From Orbilia blumenaviensis (Eukaryota > Ascomycota > Orbiliomycetes > Orbiliales > Orbiliaceae), in assembly GCA_036872755.1 (NCBI GenBank), contig JAVHNS010000006.1, positions 1,364,001 to 1,428,000 of the forward strand: a stretch of 64,000 nt of DNA. The letters are read 5' to 3'. The position numbers and the translations under genes were made by a program. The notes beneath the pieces were generated by a model that searched no databases, was not told where the DNA came from, and saw nothing but the letters and a program-made list of their open reading frames with translations. How positions within the stretch are numbered: position 1 is the first letter of the stretch; each line of letters starts with the position of its first letter. Of this stretch, positions 12,513-25,208 are shown one piece after another.

Positions 12513-13215
12513 TTATTTGGCATACTTCCTGGTCCACTCTCTCGCTGTCTTTTCGAAGGATTCAGGGTTGTTCTTGTATTCGTCGGCAATGCTGGTTTCT
12601 ACTGCATCGTCAACATTTGGTTCCTTCAGCAGTCCGGCTGCCATTTCGAGGACCTGGGCGATCTTGCAGGATGGTTTCCAGCTGTCGGAACGAAGGATAC
12701 CGAGACACATGGATCCCTTGTCATCGTTCGATACGTTCGGGTGGTAGATTTTGGTGGTGAAATTGAGGGTAGGTGGTTTGAATGGGTATTCCGTTGGGAG
12801 AGTGAGGTTCAGAGTGAAAACACCGCCCTATTACATGCCACCCAAGGCGTAATGTCAGTAAAGAAGAAGATTTAATTCAATTTTTTATTCTTTGAAATTC
12901 CGCGTTGGCATCGAATGGTGATGGCGGGGTTGAAGAGTGGGGCATAAGGGCAGGAAAAAACCACGTACAGAGTATGGCGAGCCCTGTGGCCCTGTGAGGA
13001 TGACATTCCACTTGAATACATTATCTTCAGACACGAGACCAGCAGAGACACCTGGGACGGGGTTGCCAGAGAATTCAGCGAGCTCCTATTTCGATTGTAA
13101 ATCGTATTAGTATTTGTTCTTTTTTTATCCCGTCTGCCTCATCTAGCATTCTTAAGCTGAGATGTAGGTAACGAGGCCTAGGACCCACCTTGGTGATTCT
13201 CTTAACAGCAGCCAT
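12513..13215 (-). CDS. Ubiquitin-conjugating enzyme E2, three exons, 152 aa
   Basis: Minus-strand exons 13189-13215 (MAAVKRITK), 12969-13085 and 12513-12827 are joined at GTGGGT...TAG (103 nt) and GTACGT...TAG (141 nt), both in phase 0. The product is a single UBC domain of normal length. It has ILTGPQGSPYSGGVF, YPFKPP, the HPN tripeptide (IYHPNV) and the catalytic cysteine in GSMCLGIL followed by WKPS. It ends in TAREWTRKYAK, like other short class I E2s. The enzyme takes activated ubiquitin from E1 as a thioester on this cysteine and passes it to E3-bound substrates. The short acidic insert VSNDDKG before the cysteine and the C-terminal helices are closest in my memory to the UBE2L3/Ubc14-like group, but the subfamily is not certain. 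The gene is divergent from bcs1. Confidence 0.92.
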
Positions 13216-13806
13216 GGCGACGGTGATCTTGGATAACGATAGGAAGGCGAAAGGATAGTAGCTGATAGAAAAATGATTCCAACGATCGGAAGGGAGTTCC
13301 TGGGGTATATAAAGGGCGAATGGGGACGGAAGGTTCCAGTTGTCAGAGAGGACGGATTGAGTCAGCTACAAAGGCGCAGTTTTCAGGCAGGTACTAAGAG
13401 CCCAGGCGTGACAGGGGTGCCGAGTCTTGCTCAGCAGTAAGACGTATCAGCTAGGAGTTATTGAAATAATCCTCGAAGGGGCCGGAAGATACGGTGAGCA
13501 GTGAAGAAGGTTGCCGTCTTGTTGATGATCAGGGAGAGTGGAAGGATTCTGAAAGATGGCGATGTTTCCTTTGAGGTTTCGGAGAAAGTGTCCGGGGAAG
13601 CATCATGGGCTCCGGGGCTTGGCACCCTTTGACCCTTCCCAGCCAGCGCTCTTCTGACAAATTTCGTGCAACCACAACTGAGATTGTTCGCAGACAAAAA
13701 CCACAAGGCACAACCACAATACCGCGACTCGCGACCGACGCCAATATTCGCGATAGCTTAGTCGAACCGCTAGAGTTCGAGCCTTGATAAAAAGGGAATC
13801 GGGGGA
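13216..13806. other. Divergent promoter region between E2 and bcs1
   Basis: The two start codons are 591 bp apart and face away from each other, so this interval should hold both promoters. Open frames on the minus strand (13458-13930) overlap the bcs1 start and look like shadows. No specific transcription-factor site is asserted. Confidence 0.5.
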
Positions 13807-15447
13807 ATGCTGTTCGGCATAAGCAGCAAGAATGCCGTTCATACCGTCGATAATGCTTCGGCACACCCGGTAGCACTCGAGTCGGCGCCGTTGGCCCAGT
13901 CTGCTCAATCTGCCCAAGACCCCACGGCACTCTCGGATGTTATACCGGTGGTCAGGGATATCAAACCGGAACCTCCGAAATCATGGATCGATAATATAGC
14001 CAGTAACCCCCTGCTGACGGCAGTACGTTACACCAGAATTCTGGTTGAAATGCACAGCTAATTGGTTAACATAGCCTATGGATAGGGAGTCGGTGTCGTC
14101 GGCTTCACTGCCAGTTTGGCGGTCGCTCGTAAATCAGTGATGTTCCTGGCAGATGCAGTCAAGCGACATTACTTAATAAAACTAGAAATACCCATTAGGG
14201 ATCAGTCTTATGCCTGGTTTTTACAATGGATCCATCAGCACCAGCGGAATCTTGCTCAGGCGAATCGTGGCATAGCGCAAGCAGAGGCACCACACGTGTC
14301 GCCATTCACTTCCCCTATCAAGTACATATTCACTCGCTATACGCCACGGATCCATTATCTCTCCGTTGCAACTACTCTATCTCAACATGAGAATGGTAGC
14401 ATCAGCACGTCGTTCGCCCTGCTTCCGGGTATCGGTAACCATATCTTCCGATATAAAAATGCTTTCATCCGGATGGAGCGTACACGGGAACTAAAAAACC
14501 TCGATCCTCAGGGTATCCCATGGGAAACCATCTCTCTAACAACTCTATACGCCCATCGTCACATCTTCACAGAACTCCTTTCTTCTGCGCAGGCCCAGGC
14601 GTTAAAAAGCCAGGAGGGGAAAACGACAATATACACTTCATGGATGACAGAATGGCGGGCTTTTGGACAGCCGAAGACGAAGCGACCTCTGAGTTCTGTT
14701 ATCCTAGATAACGGGATCAAAGAGAAGATTGTTCAAGATATCAATGACTTTCTTGGTTCTGGGAAGTGGTATCAGGACCGCGGTATCCCATACCGTCGTG
14801 GCTATCTGCTCTATGGCCCTCCTGGAAGTGGAAAGTCCAGTTTTATCAAGGCTTTGGCTGGGGACCTGAACTACGATATTTGCCTTGTAAACTTATCTGA
14901 GAGAGGCCTTACGGATGATCGGCTAAACCACCTGCTTAGCAACATGCCGACCAGAAGTATCGCTTTGTTGGAGGATGTTGATGCTGCTTTCAACAATAGG
15001 AAACAGAAGAACGAAGAAGGTTACTCTGGTGCTAATGTTACGTTCTCCGGTCTACTAAACGCCCTTGATGGGGTTGCCAGCAGTGAGGAACGGATCTTAT
15101 TCTTAACAACAAACTACAAGGACAAGCTAGACGAAGCATTAGTACGCCCCGGAAGGGTGGACATGGCTGTCGAGATCGGATTAGCCACGGAATGGCAAGT
15201 CGAAAGGATGTTTCAGCGGTTCTACGGTGACGACGAAACAGAACTTGAACCTGAAAGGAAGGAGAGGGTCAAGGAGCTATGCAGAGAATTCATAGGCATA
15301 CTTAAAGAATCCGGGGCTTTTGATGGTACAGGGAAGGGTGGTATCAGCACTGCTGAACTGCAGGGATTATTTGTCTATCATAAGCACAGCCCTGAAGATG
15401 TCGTAGCCACTGCGCGGGCAATGGTCCAATCCAAGCATAGCATCTAA
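13807..15447 (+). CDS. bcs1: Bcs1, mitochondrial AAA ATPase (Rieske translocase), two exons, 525 aa
   Basis: Exons 13807-14022 and 14086-15447. The 63-nt intron has a GTACGT donor, GGTTAACAT branch-like site and GGATAG acceptor, and phase 0 is kept. Bcs1 extracts the folded Rieske iron-sulfur protein across the inner mitochondrial membrane during complex III assembly. The splice junction creates the single TM (LTAGVGVVGFTASLAVARK), followed by the Bcs1-specific targeting region (RRHY-like KRHYLIKLEIP and SYAWFLQWI). Then come WRAFGQPKTKRPLSSVILDN, the GIPYRRGYLLYGPPGSGKSS Walker A, Walker B with IALLEDVDAAF, TFSGLLNALDGVASSEERI and the arginine-finger segment RPGRVDMAVE. All catalytic motifs are intact. 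The N-terminal ~60 residues are poorly conserved. Fungi also carry Bcs1-like paralogues, but the conserved body here matches Bcs1 proper. Confidence 0.9.
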
Positions 15448-16631
15448 ACGCTCAGGAAACCATATTTATGGCTAAATACTTGTATATACGCCTGCATAGA
15501 ATACATTTGATGTCCAAGAGTTCTGTATATAATAATTTATAAGATATAGAGGAAGCTTTCATAGAGAGCGCTCTACAGCTAATACAACTATCTCACGAAG
15601 ACGCTGTAATGAAAGTCCTCAGAAGACACTGAAATGCCTAAGTACCCCAACTTTACTCCTAGCTTCACGTATTTGGCTAGCATAAAGGCCCTAGGAACCC
15701 CTCCGAGGGCATGCTGTCTATCATTGCCTAGATCTACCATTCTTGGCCTTTTCCTTAATAGGCACTTCCAATGATGATCCCTGAACACATCCACTTTCCA
15801 ACATTTTCAACACGACCTGAGAATATATTTCTATTCTCATATATAGAAAATGTATTTTTGATGTTAGAATAAACTTCTAGATGCTTGTCGGATCTCGGCG
15901 AGGGGTGTACCGTCACGAATAATCCGGTGGAACCTTATAGCAGTTCGCCGACTAATTGTGTCTCTGGTCTGCGTTTCTATAACCTCATAGAGAGAGGGAG
16001 TTTAGCCTGACCCCCCATATTCCCGCAGTATCGCGACTATGTGCACATGTGAAACCGGCGTTGCGTAGAGTAGATGCCGGACGAGCAAGACCACATCAGC
16101 GGCGAATTGCGGATACCTTCCTTGCAGCGTGCCCTATTCTTTGCTGCGGAGGCTTGGTATTTTGCGTGGCGGTACTCTGCTAGTTGCGATTATGCCTGCC
16201 ATATCCCCGTCTATAGATATATATACAATGACTCTCGGAAAAACGATAGTACGGGCCGGGCGATTTGAAGACTGTAGCTGGACGCCTGATACTAGTGTTC
16301 AAAGTTGTGTATGGTGTAGATAAGTACCTCCAGGCACAGTGACGGCCGAGGAGGAGTAGGGCCATCTATAGAAGGCCGCCATTGCCGCCTGTACGCCGTT
16401 GTCGTCACCGCAATCAGGAAATACAAACCCGCCGAGCTCTTTCCCTTGTCGAACCCAGGCGCAACTATTTAAGCACCCCTTTCTCACATAATTTTATTCC
16501 TCTTCCTTCTTCTCTTTCGTCAAACAATTCTCATCTGAACACTTTGAGCCATCAAAACATCCAAAGTATCAAGTTACACCCTCGATCCAAATCATATTTC
16601 GTGAACGAAAGTCACTCTTCCGCTCAGAAAC
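15448..16631. other. Intergenic region
   Basis: No gene is supported. The right end (16430-16631) has the pyrimidine- and CA-rich look of a fungal promoter and leader for the secreted-protein gene; the open frames here are short and lack motifs. Confidence 0.5.
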
Positions 16632-17589
16632 ATGAAGGCTACAACTCTCTTCAACATCGGCTTTGCCGTCCTTACTTTCTTCCTAATTAGGATCCTCAAG
16701 GGTACCAATGTAAGTATCTCCCTCCAAAAGCTCGTCACCTATTGACGATGCTAATGTTTTGTTTGGAAGGCTGCCGCGATTTCGGCCATTCCAAATGGCG
16801 ACTCTGAACAAATCGAGTTTCGCGACTACATCGTCCATCGTTCCGGAAAGAGGATGCCTTTAGTCCCACTCGTAGTCGAAGGTGAACTTTTCCCCGGCGG
16901 GCCTCTCTATCGCGTCGAAGGCAACAGTTTTGAAGTAAGTTAATCCCCGCCGAATTCCAGGGGATTCTACTAAAAGTTTTGATATAGGAGGTTCAACGAA
17001 AACTGCAAAACACTCCCGGTTTCAACGCCACCGCCTTTGGAAACTCAGTAAGCTCTTTATGGTCTTGATAGCCTTGTTGTAGCATATAAGCTAACAATAC
17101 CTTCTGCCACAGACCGTTGAGTTGCCTGATGACTCCGACAATGGCTTGCAGGAACGCGACCGACAGGTTTACAACTGTATGCGGAAACCGCGTGACTTCG
17201 ACGGTATCATCCCAGAGGATATCAAGCCTGGTATCGACAAGCTGCTCCAACCTCCATGGAAGAACGCTTTTTGTTACGCTGCTGCCAATGCCTGCACCTT
17301 TCTTGTTTGCAGTGGTGAAGCAGGTATTTTCCTATGCAACCATCGCACAACCACGGTTCGAACGGTTTGTGGATCTGCCTGTGGCCGTTTCGCCTACAAT
17401 ACCTGGAATCGCATGATGAAGGATAAGCGTCGCGGAGCCATGGATCCCTCTGCCCTCTGCCTCGATTGGAAAGTTCGAAACTTTCGTTATATCGGCTGGT
17501 CTTGGAGAGAGAGCGATATGTCTTGGGAAGTCGATATTGTTCCGTACCGTGGCAAGCCTTGCCGTCTCAACCAAGACCCCCAACAGTAA
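16632..17589 (+). CDS. Small cysteine-rich, probably secreted protein, four exons, 259 aa
   Basis: Exons 16632-16709, 16770-16934, 16988-17047 and 17113-17589. Every intron (60, 53 and 65 nt) has a GTAAGT or GTAAGC donor and an AG acceptor, and all junctions are in phase 0. The N-terminus (MKATTLFNIGFAVLTFFLI) is a good signal peptide, with likely cleavage after the alanine-rich AAAISA segment, or less likely a membrane anchor. The mature part has nine cysteines, six of them within ~40 residues (the AFCYAAANACTFLVC and RTVCGSACGR segments). It ends in a Trp-rich region (DWKVRNFRYIGWSWRESD) that could form a beta-rich fold. I recognise no family. Size, signal peptide and cysteine clustering fit the broad class of fungal secreted small proteins, including candidate effectors; that role is inference. 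Confidence 0.75.
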
Positions 17590-20500
17590 GGGTTGAATGG
17601 TCGAGTTGGTTGTGTTTTTTCCCTCTTTTTCATGTCATTGTTTTATTCTCGTGTCTCTATACACTGCTTCTGTGTCAGCCAACGATGGACTGACTTTTAA
17701 TGTTTTTAATTAATGACAATGGCACTCTCCGTGACAACCGTTCAACGTACCTCATGTTCGCGTCCTTGCGTCTTTGATATAAGTCTTACACCAAGTAAGC
17801 AAGCATAAGCCGCCCATTACCCTTCCTCCCTCCTTCCCCGCCTTTTTCTTCTTCTTTTTATTTTTCGTCGTTACACCCCCAATTATCCTGCCGCTATCGT
17901 CGTCACCTTCACCATATAATCCGAAGCCTGTGCTTCAGCAGCACTACGCATATACCTGCTTTCCAACAGGAAGGGCTCATCGATTATCTTATTTCTGAAT
18001 CTTGGTTAAAGTTCTTTTGACGCTCACGATGGTTTCTGTGTCCCAGGTATATATATGCTTTATATATCTCTCTCCACGGATCCGAGCAAGCTGGTAGTTC
18101 CCATTTGTCCAGCGTCATAAAATGCCAATTTCTGCAAGTTGGCTTTTAACTGGTATACCCTAACCAGCAACCTCTATTGAAGCATATGTGCATAGTCCCG
18201 GAGTTTGCAGAAGCTCTTGCAAAAAATTCCGTAGAAGTCTCTAGGGAGCCACGTACGGGTACGTACATATACCCGATGAGGAAGATTTGAATCAAATCTA
18301 TTAGATCAATTTCTCATATATCGTTTGACACTCCCGAGCTCCAAGTCCGGGAAAAGGGGGTGTCATATAAGAGAGCTGACCGTCGTATATTTCTTGCACC
18401 TTGGCGCGCTGATCCCGCGTTTGGGTTTCGATTTGTAGCATTCAAACTGCCGTGTTCTCGCTCGACGGTAGCGATTCTACGCACCTCGAGCAGTCTTTCG
18501 CCATTCTATAATTGAGGAAGCCAGTCATAGAAGAAACAATACCGAAAGGCTTTGATAAGGTTAGAGATCCGACCATCGTTTCGGCCGCCCCAACTCCTAG
18601 GCGGCACATCCTCAAGGGCTTTGATCGAGGTCCCAAGCCCCCATGCCGGAAAGCTCCAGTGTCAATGCTCTGTATATGTATATATAGAGAGAGTCAAGAT
18701 ACCAAATGGTCTATGCGATGAATAGTGCCAAGTCATAGGGCCTAAGGTATCTCGAGATTAGTATCAACACCCCAAGAACTCCACTAGTCTCTTTCCTAGA
18801 CCTCGAAATGGAACCCTATTTTCCATAAAGTTTGGTTTTAGGAACTGGGACAAGTAGTTCCAACGTTCTAGCGGGGACTCAGTACCATTCGTCGTATTTT
18901 TGCTTTTGGAGATCGGTGCCCGGGTGTGTAGAGAATTCGAGGGATGGGCTGAAAACTCCAGATATTTGCCCTTGACTTCTCCAGTTCGCTGCTTTCAGGT
19001 ATCTTTGTGTCGTATGTGCATAGATATTGCTACTCGTACAAGTATCATCATGCTGCAATGCTGTCCCATATTTCTGCGTTTTCCTCTTCGCAAGTTCGAA
19101 TCCCTACTCATGTCATGAGGAGAGTAATATAGCGGTATATGTATACTCTCTGCATAGTCTCGTAGTATTCTCTGCATAGGTCTTTTGTAAATCAGATGGT
19201 AAGACCACTGTCACAGTAAAAATGCGTTGGATTCGGGTCTTCAGACCCGATTGTCTCTGATGCCACTGACCTAGTCTCGTAAACCAGCCTCCGCGGAACA
19301 GGCCGCACTGTCTCTGTTACCACCTCCTATAAACACAAACTTTTAGCAAACCAGTCCACCTAACATATGATAGGGGTAAACTTACGGTAGAAATACTAGT
19401 GAGTTAAGGAGCACAAGGCCCACCTACTGCGTCGAAAGGAGGTCTAAGTGGTGTATATATAAAATAAACATGCCTTGGGGGCTTCTCCAGCCGTATAGGC
19501 TCAAAATTGACGTATATATAGCAACGTCGTCGTCGTTTTGGGAGATATAATTCTTTTTTCTCCGCTCACTATCAGTGAATAAATTTAAAGTTAGTTCGAT
19601 ATATGTAGAATATATATATGTGTGTGTGTGCTTGTCTATACTTTTGACCCAGGCCCACTCTTCAAGACTGCATCTACCTGTGAGCGGAAGTCCCAGGCCT
19701 CCTAGCGCATCGGTGATGGGATATATAGTAGTCTCGAACGAAATGAACAAAAATAGAAGATAAGAAAAAGAAAAGAACTTCTGTCCAACCCTAGAGGCAG
19801 AGAATGTGGGGATTCCAGTGAGGAGTGATGATGAAAAGAAAATGAGAGAACAAGAACATATATTCCAGAAGTTTATGAAGTACAAAACATTCTCCAGATG
19901 GTGGGAATCTTCACGGAAATGTATTCACGCTTTCAGCTCGTGCATATAATACAGTGCTCCGGAAATATCTCCCGAGCTATTCGGCGTCGTGGGGAATCAG
20001 GGTAAGAGCCCTTGCTTAGACCATGGATAGCCCGTTTTACTCCATACGTGCGTACGTGCTTTAGCGTATTTTGTCAATAGGTATTCGTCACGCACCTCAC
20101 GTTTTGATATGATAAGAGCTACTTATATTGGCTACTAAAACATGAGATTTGTCTCTATCGGACATACTAGAATCTTAATCTTATAAGGTGTAAGAATATG
20201 TTCTATTTTTATGCCGGCTTGTCACCAGCCTCCAGTCCCGCCATTTCTTTGATATTCACTTTATACGACACTATAAAGGTCTTAAATCCTAAATAGAGCC
20301 CTTGACATCTCGAAAAAATTTATATTCTCATAAAACGGCGTAAATAATCAAAGCGAATCACAGCAGTTCTATGGTTGAATAACCTTCTTAACGGATTAAT
20401 AGTAGACCGTTCCAACGAGACCAAGTAGACCCATTAAATGAGTAAACAAAATCCAACAATACATTTGTGTTGTATGTCGTCAACTTAGAGGGATCCCCCA

Positions 20501-20963
20501 ACCCTATGTTACATGCTAGCCCAACATCGACCAGGGCACCGGCTATCTCGGAGTCCAAACAAAGACTTATATATCAGCAAACAAAGGCTATTAATATAAC
20601 CCTTCAATTACAATGTGCCACGCCTAACCATGTTTAGTCATCACACAGGCTTGACGCGATTTGATCTGATGAACCTGACCCTAGACGCGATCACCCAGAC
20701 ATGCAGGTCATGAAACTTTCACATCGTACAGTCGCTTCCGAACTCTAGGTATAACGCAAATCTCTATTTCAAATCTAGCATTCTAGACCACGTGTACGAC
20801 AAATGCTAAGTCTGACAACATGCTAAACGAATCATGACTACTTCCTCCAACCATAAACCATTACTTCCCCAGAGACTTTCTAGAATGCATTTATTCTAAA
20901 GCCATCTAAAGCTTACCAACTTCCAGTCCTGTACCATCTAGTTCTAAAAACAAATCTAGATCT
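17590..20963. other. Long region with no supported gene
   Basis: About 3.4 kb with only short open frames. There is a strong 8-bp-stem hairpin near 19233-19251 (TCGGGTCT ... AGACCCGA) and a copy of a short dispersed motif at 19275-19291. The segment 19424-19885 is open on the minus strand but low-complexity and motif-free. Confidence 0.45.
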
Positions 20964-23108
20964 TTAAAAGTCCCGGAAATATCTATCCCCCCAGCTCGAC
21001 GAATCCCCTTCAAAACTAAACCCTCCGAAATGCACATCCTCGTCTTTCTTCCCCGCATCCCGTCCCCACCAGCTACTTCTAGTGACCACTGGACTAAAAC
21101 TCGCTTCCGTAAACTCGGTAGCGAAGTTCTCAGCCATTGCAGGGTCGGTAATCAGTGGCGAAATGGGTGGCTCTAACTCCCGTCGCTCCAGTTTTTCCCA
21201 GTTAATCTTTCGGAAGAATCTATGCTTCTTGATGGTTGCAAGATCTTGTGGCATTTTATAGCCAAGACGCTTCGTCGGCTCCTTTCGCAGGAGGCGAGTT
21301 AACAAATCCTTGGCGTCTGGTGAGAGGTAGAATGGGAGCTTAAGCTTAGTTTTGTTGATTTTGTTGAGAATTTGTGTATTATTTTGGCCAGCTATTATGA
21401 CGATAGTCAGCATCACAAGTTAATGGCAAAAGTGAATAGGCAAATTAAACTTACGGAACGGAGGGCTCCCGGTGAGCAAATCGAATAACAAGGCTCCAAG
21501 GCTCCACCAGTCAACTTCAAATCCATAAGTCTTGCCTTCCAAGACTTCTGGTGCCATATACTCTGGAGTGCCAGTGAGGCTCTTGCAGCGTGCTCCATCC
21601 TCTGCAACCTTGCTCAACCCAAAATCCGTCAAGAGCAGATGTCCCTGAGAGTCAAGCAGGCAGTTCTCGGGCTTCAAATCACGATAGACTACGCCCACAT
21701 TACGGTGCAGGTGATCGAGAGCGAGAACTATTTCCGCAATATAGAAGGCTGCTGTATCCTCAGGGAATATGCGTTCGGCCGCAAGATAGTTAAAGAGTTC
21801 ACCACCTTGGGCATATTCCAGGATAAGGTAGAGCTTTTGGTGGTCCTGGAATGCGTAGAATAGCTTCACAACAAAGGGATGACGAACAGATTCGAGGATT
21901 GCACGTTCAGTTTTTGTCTGCTCAATCATTCGCTTGTGCACTTTGATTGAAGCTTTCTTAAGCTGTTTCTGCGCATATAGGCGCCCAGTTGCCCGGTGAC
22001 GAACAAGGATAACAGTGCCAAAACTTGAAACGATGTTAGTATTTTTGTAGATCAAGTTAGGAAACAAGGTACAAACTTACGTTCCCTTTCCAAGCATTGT
22101 GAGCGGTTCGAAATCCTCGGCACACATTTTACGTCTCTCTGGTACGGGAGACGTTTGGCCGATAGCGATCCCATTAGTTGACCCTTCTTCGGCATCACTA
22201 TGCTGTCCACTGCTCGTTGGAGACTTCTTCGATTTCGCATAGGACGAGACGAAGTCATGCTCAAGCGGGATTTCGTAAGAATCATCCGGCTTCCCATCAG
22301 ACGAATTCGAGCTGTAGTTGTGTGTCGAGAGTTGGCTTATCAATTGCTCTGTTCCCAACTTAGTATTGAGAGTAAGTTGTGGAATTTGAGCAGCCATGCT
22401 GGTCTCTCTCAACGATGTCGACAAAGACGAAACATTAGACCGGACAGGAGCCGGTGAAACACCACGCTTCATGAAAATCGGAGAGGTCTGCGGACTTGGC
22501 TCGTTCTTGAAATCTAAGGCAGGGAGCTTGTCTGTAGTCTTCAAGGTCTCAACCCTTCGGGGCGCCAGGGCCGGCGATTCCTCAGTAATCTTAGAAGGCA
22601 CTGGAGGAGCTGGCGATCTTGAGGCATTCTGTTTACTCCGCTTTTTCCGATCCTTCCTCTTGCGACTCTTTGACCTGGATTTCCTATCCCCATCATCGAC
22701 AGCAAGGGTGTCGGCGTTGGTAGGTTTAGCACCTCTAGACCGATCGTCATTCCCATCTTCGATCGCCGATTCATCTGCTACTTTTCCTGCCTCTTGATCG
22801 ACAAAGAGCAGGGCACGTTGGCCTTGGAGGACTACACTCGAACGTCGCCTGTGGGCTGGAGGCAGTGGCTGAGTAGACTTGAAGACGCTCTGAGTACCAG
22901 TCGTGACAGTGATAGATCCCTGACATTGTTTGTGAACTGTCTTTGTCGTCGTCGTCGTAGTAGTAGTAGTAGCAGTAGTAGTCGAAGACACGCCAGCGAA
23001 CCCAGGGGAAATCCAACTATCATCATGAACTGAGATACGGTGTTGTCTAGTCGGCTGGGAAGAATTCCCATGTTGAAAGTCCGGGTCTACGGCGTCGAAG
23101 TGGAACAT
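20964..23108 (-). CDS. AGC-family Ser/Thr protein kinase (S6K-like), three exons, 674 aa
   Basis: Minus-strand exons 22081-23108, 21455-22023 and 20964-21391. Introns of 57 and 63 nt start GTAAGT, and phases 2 and 1 are satisfied. The first ~320 residues are disordered: a poly-Thr run from an ACN repeat, basic [13 protein letters not shown], and many Ser/Pro. The kinase domain opens at [19 protein letters not shown], with the first intron splitting the glycine loop. It continues with AQKQLKK (ATP lysine), YRDLKPEN (catalytic loop), LTDFGLS, a T-loop [15 protein letters not shown] and GSPPFPGQNN across the second junction. The C-terminal AGC tail includes an SFSPVV turn-type site and a hydrophobic motif FGGFSF. 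Together with EYAQGGELF this places it near p70 S6 kinase and fission-yeast Psk1, which act downstream of TORC1. The Thr in the T-loop and the FxGFxF motif predict activation by PDK1 and TOR-type inputs; this is inference from family. Confidence 0.88.
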
Positions 23109-23794
23109 ATTTGCGACACGACTCCTGGTGTGGAGTACGATATACTCGATGTTGTCGGTGCCAGTGTCGATCTCGATCTCGATGTGGTCAGGTCCTTTCC
23201 AGGACCCGTCTAGGGAAAACCGCCGAGAAGGCGGGGAACTACAGGACCCTCAAAGCCGCAGCTTCCTCCGTATATACTATATAGCGTAGAGGTCTAGGAC
23301 CTCTCCTTTACAAGGACCAGGCCAAGCAATACTTTTACACAGGGGGCGCCGTTGATCAAGGTGCAAGGCGCCTTACCTTGGTAATTGCGAAGAATAGGAG
23401 GAAGCCGCTGCCTCCGGTCAAGAGGGACGAAGCAAGGAATGAAGCGGAAGCCGAGGAAGAGATGTTGACGCCCATAAAGTGCAGATTCGTCATATAGAAT
23501 TGTATTTAGTAGTACTGAAGCCTTTGGTTTGTGGCGGATAGATCGCTGTTTCTCGCTGGATGGCGGTGGTGATGATTTGTGGGGGAATGAAAGCGAAGAA
23601 TGTTTGGGTGTGGGAAAAAGGCAACTTAAAGAATTCCAGATGGTTTTTTTTTTTTTTTTTTTTTTTTTTCTCCCTTCCCTTGCTGACTGTTGTCACGTGT
23701 AACATAAACGACCAGCCTGCAAATCAAGCCTGCGAATCAAGGCAGCAAGGCGAATCGAGCCACCTGAACTGGATTGTGGACAAAGATTGGGTCA
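23109..23794. other. Kinase promoter region and left border of the repeat block
   Basis: Upstream of the kinase start and outside the inverted repeat. It contains a 26-bp poly-T at 23644-23669 and no supported gene. Confidence 0.5.
23644..23669 (+). repeat. Poly-T tract (26 T)
   Basis: Uninterrupted run of 26 T about 130 bp outside the repeat nest. Its length may be affected by sequencing. Confidence 0.9.
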
Positions 23795-23887
23795 CAATTG
23801 TACGAGGGGGTAAATGGAAGGGGGGTTGTGCCAACCAAAATTTGTGGATTTTTCACTTTACAACAGCTTCAACACAAAAAAAAATTC
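23795..23887 (+). repeat. Left terminal inverted repeat of the nest
   Basis: Inverted partner of 54341-54433. It keeps normal GC while the adjacent interior is almost pure A+T; the change occurs at the A-tract near 23876. Confidence 0.75.
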
Positions 23888-24651
23888 TAAAAAAAAAAAA
23901 AAGATTGTATTATATAGTTTAAAACCATTAAATATTAGCAAATAAAAAATTAATAAATTAATTAATATACAAATTACTTATATTGTAAATTTTATTAACA
24001 TAACAAATAATTTTAAATTAAATAAATAATAATACTAAATTTACATAATTAATTGAAATATTTATAATTAAATAATTATAAAAATAAATAAATAATTTAA
24101 TAATTTTATTAAAATTAAAAATCTAAATACTAATATTTGGATTTTAAATATATTAAATAAAATTATTATATTGTTTATTAATAATTATTATTATTAAAAT
24201 AATATTTTTATAATATTGCTTAATTTAAAGTAAAATTTAAAAAAAAAAAATAAATAAATTGTGAATCTTTTAAAATAAATAATAAAAAATTAAATTTATA
24301 TTTAATTTATATTAATATTTTTATTTTAATTAAATAGTAAAATTAAAACTAAAGAATTAAATATTTTTATTAAGTTTTTTAATTATAACTTTTATCTAAA
24401 TGTGGGCTATATTTTAAAAAATATTTATTAAAAAAATTAAAAAAATTTATATTAATGTTTAAAAAAAATTATTTTGAATATTACAATATTTAATTTTTTT
24501 TTAATTTTTATTAATTTTTTAATTAATTAAAAAAAATTTTTTGTTATAATTTATAATAAAATATCCAAAAAAAATTAATATTTAATTTCATAATTAAATA
24601 TATAAAAAGAAAATAATAATTTAAGATAAAAAAATTTATAAATTATAATAA
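23888..24651. repeat. RIP-degraded remnant of the outer TIR element (left part)
   Basis: Nearly pure A+T with stops in every frame and no surviving gene. It lies between the left inverted repeat and LTR element A, and its last five bases AATAA are the target duplication of A. Confidence 0.6.
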
Positions 24652-25208
24652 TGTTACACCTGTCCCGGGTATTTCCTAAATAGGAAATTCCTAAAATAGT
24701 TTAGTGTTTTTTGGCTAATTGTATTTTTAATTTAAAGTATTTAAATTATTTTCTTAAAATAAATTGGATTAAATATAAAAATATTAAATAGTGTAATTTT
24801 TAATAAAAAAATATTAGATTTAATAAATAAAAATAATAAATAAAATATATTAAATATTAATAAATTAATTAATAAAATTTAAAAAAAAATTTTAAAATTA
24901 TTATTATTTAAAAATTTTTATATATATAAATATTATTTATATAAATGTGAATTATTTATAAATTTAAATATTATATATTTTGAAAAATATTATATGTATA
25001 TAATGTGTTAAGTTATATATAATGTTTTCTATATAATTTATTTTAAAAATTGTGTTATTAATATAATATAATTTAATTTGTTTTTTTTTAATATAATTTT
25101 TTTTTATTAGATATTTATAATAAAAATTATTTTAGTATAAAAAATAATTTATAAAAATAAATTTATGTTTAATATATTAAGATATATTTAATATAATTAG
25201 TTGTGATA
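24652..25208 (+). repeat. 5' LTR of copy A (557 bp)
   Basis: Aligns end to end with 40055-40611. This copy keeps G residues but has lost most C on the plus strand, apart from a well-preserved first ~60 bp (CCTGTCCCGGGTATTTCC). Confidence 0.8.

Noticed and set aside
13458..13930. Minus-strand frames over the bcs1 5' end
   Set aside because: They overlap the bcs1 first exon and the divergent promoter and have no motif; shadow frames.
19086..19105. tRNA B-box-like word (AGTTCGAATCCCT)
   Set aside because: The flanking bases cannot pair as a T-arm stem and no acceptor or anticodon arm can be drawn.
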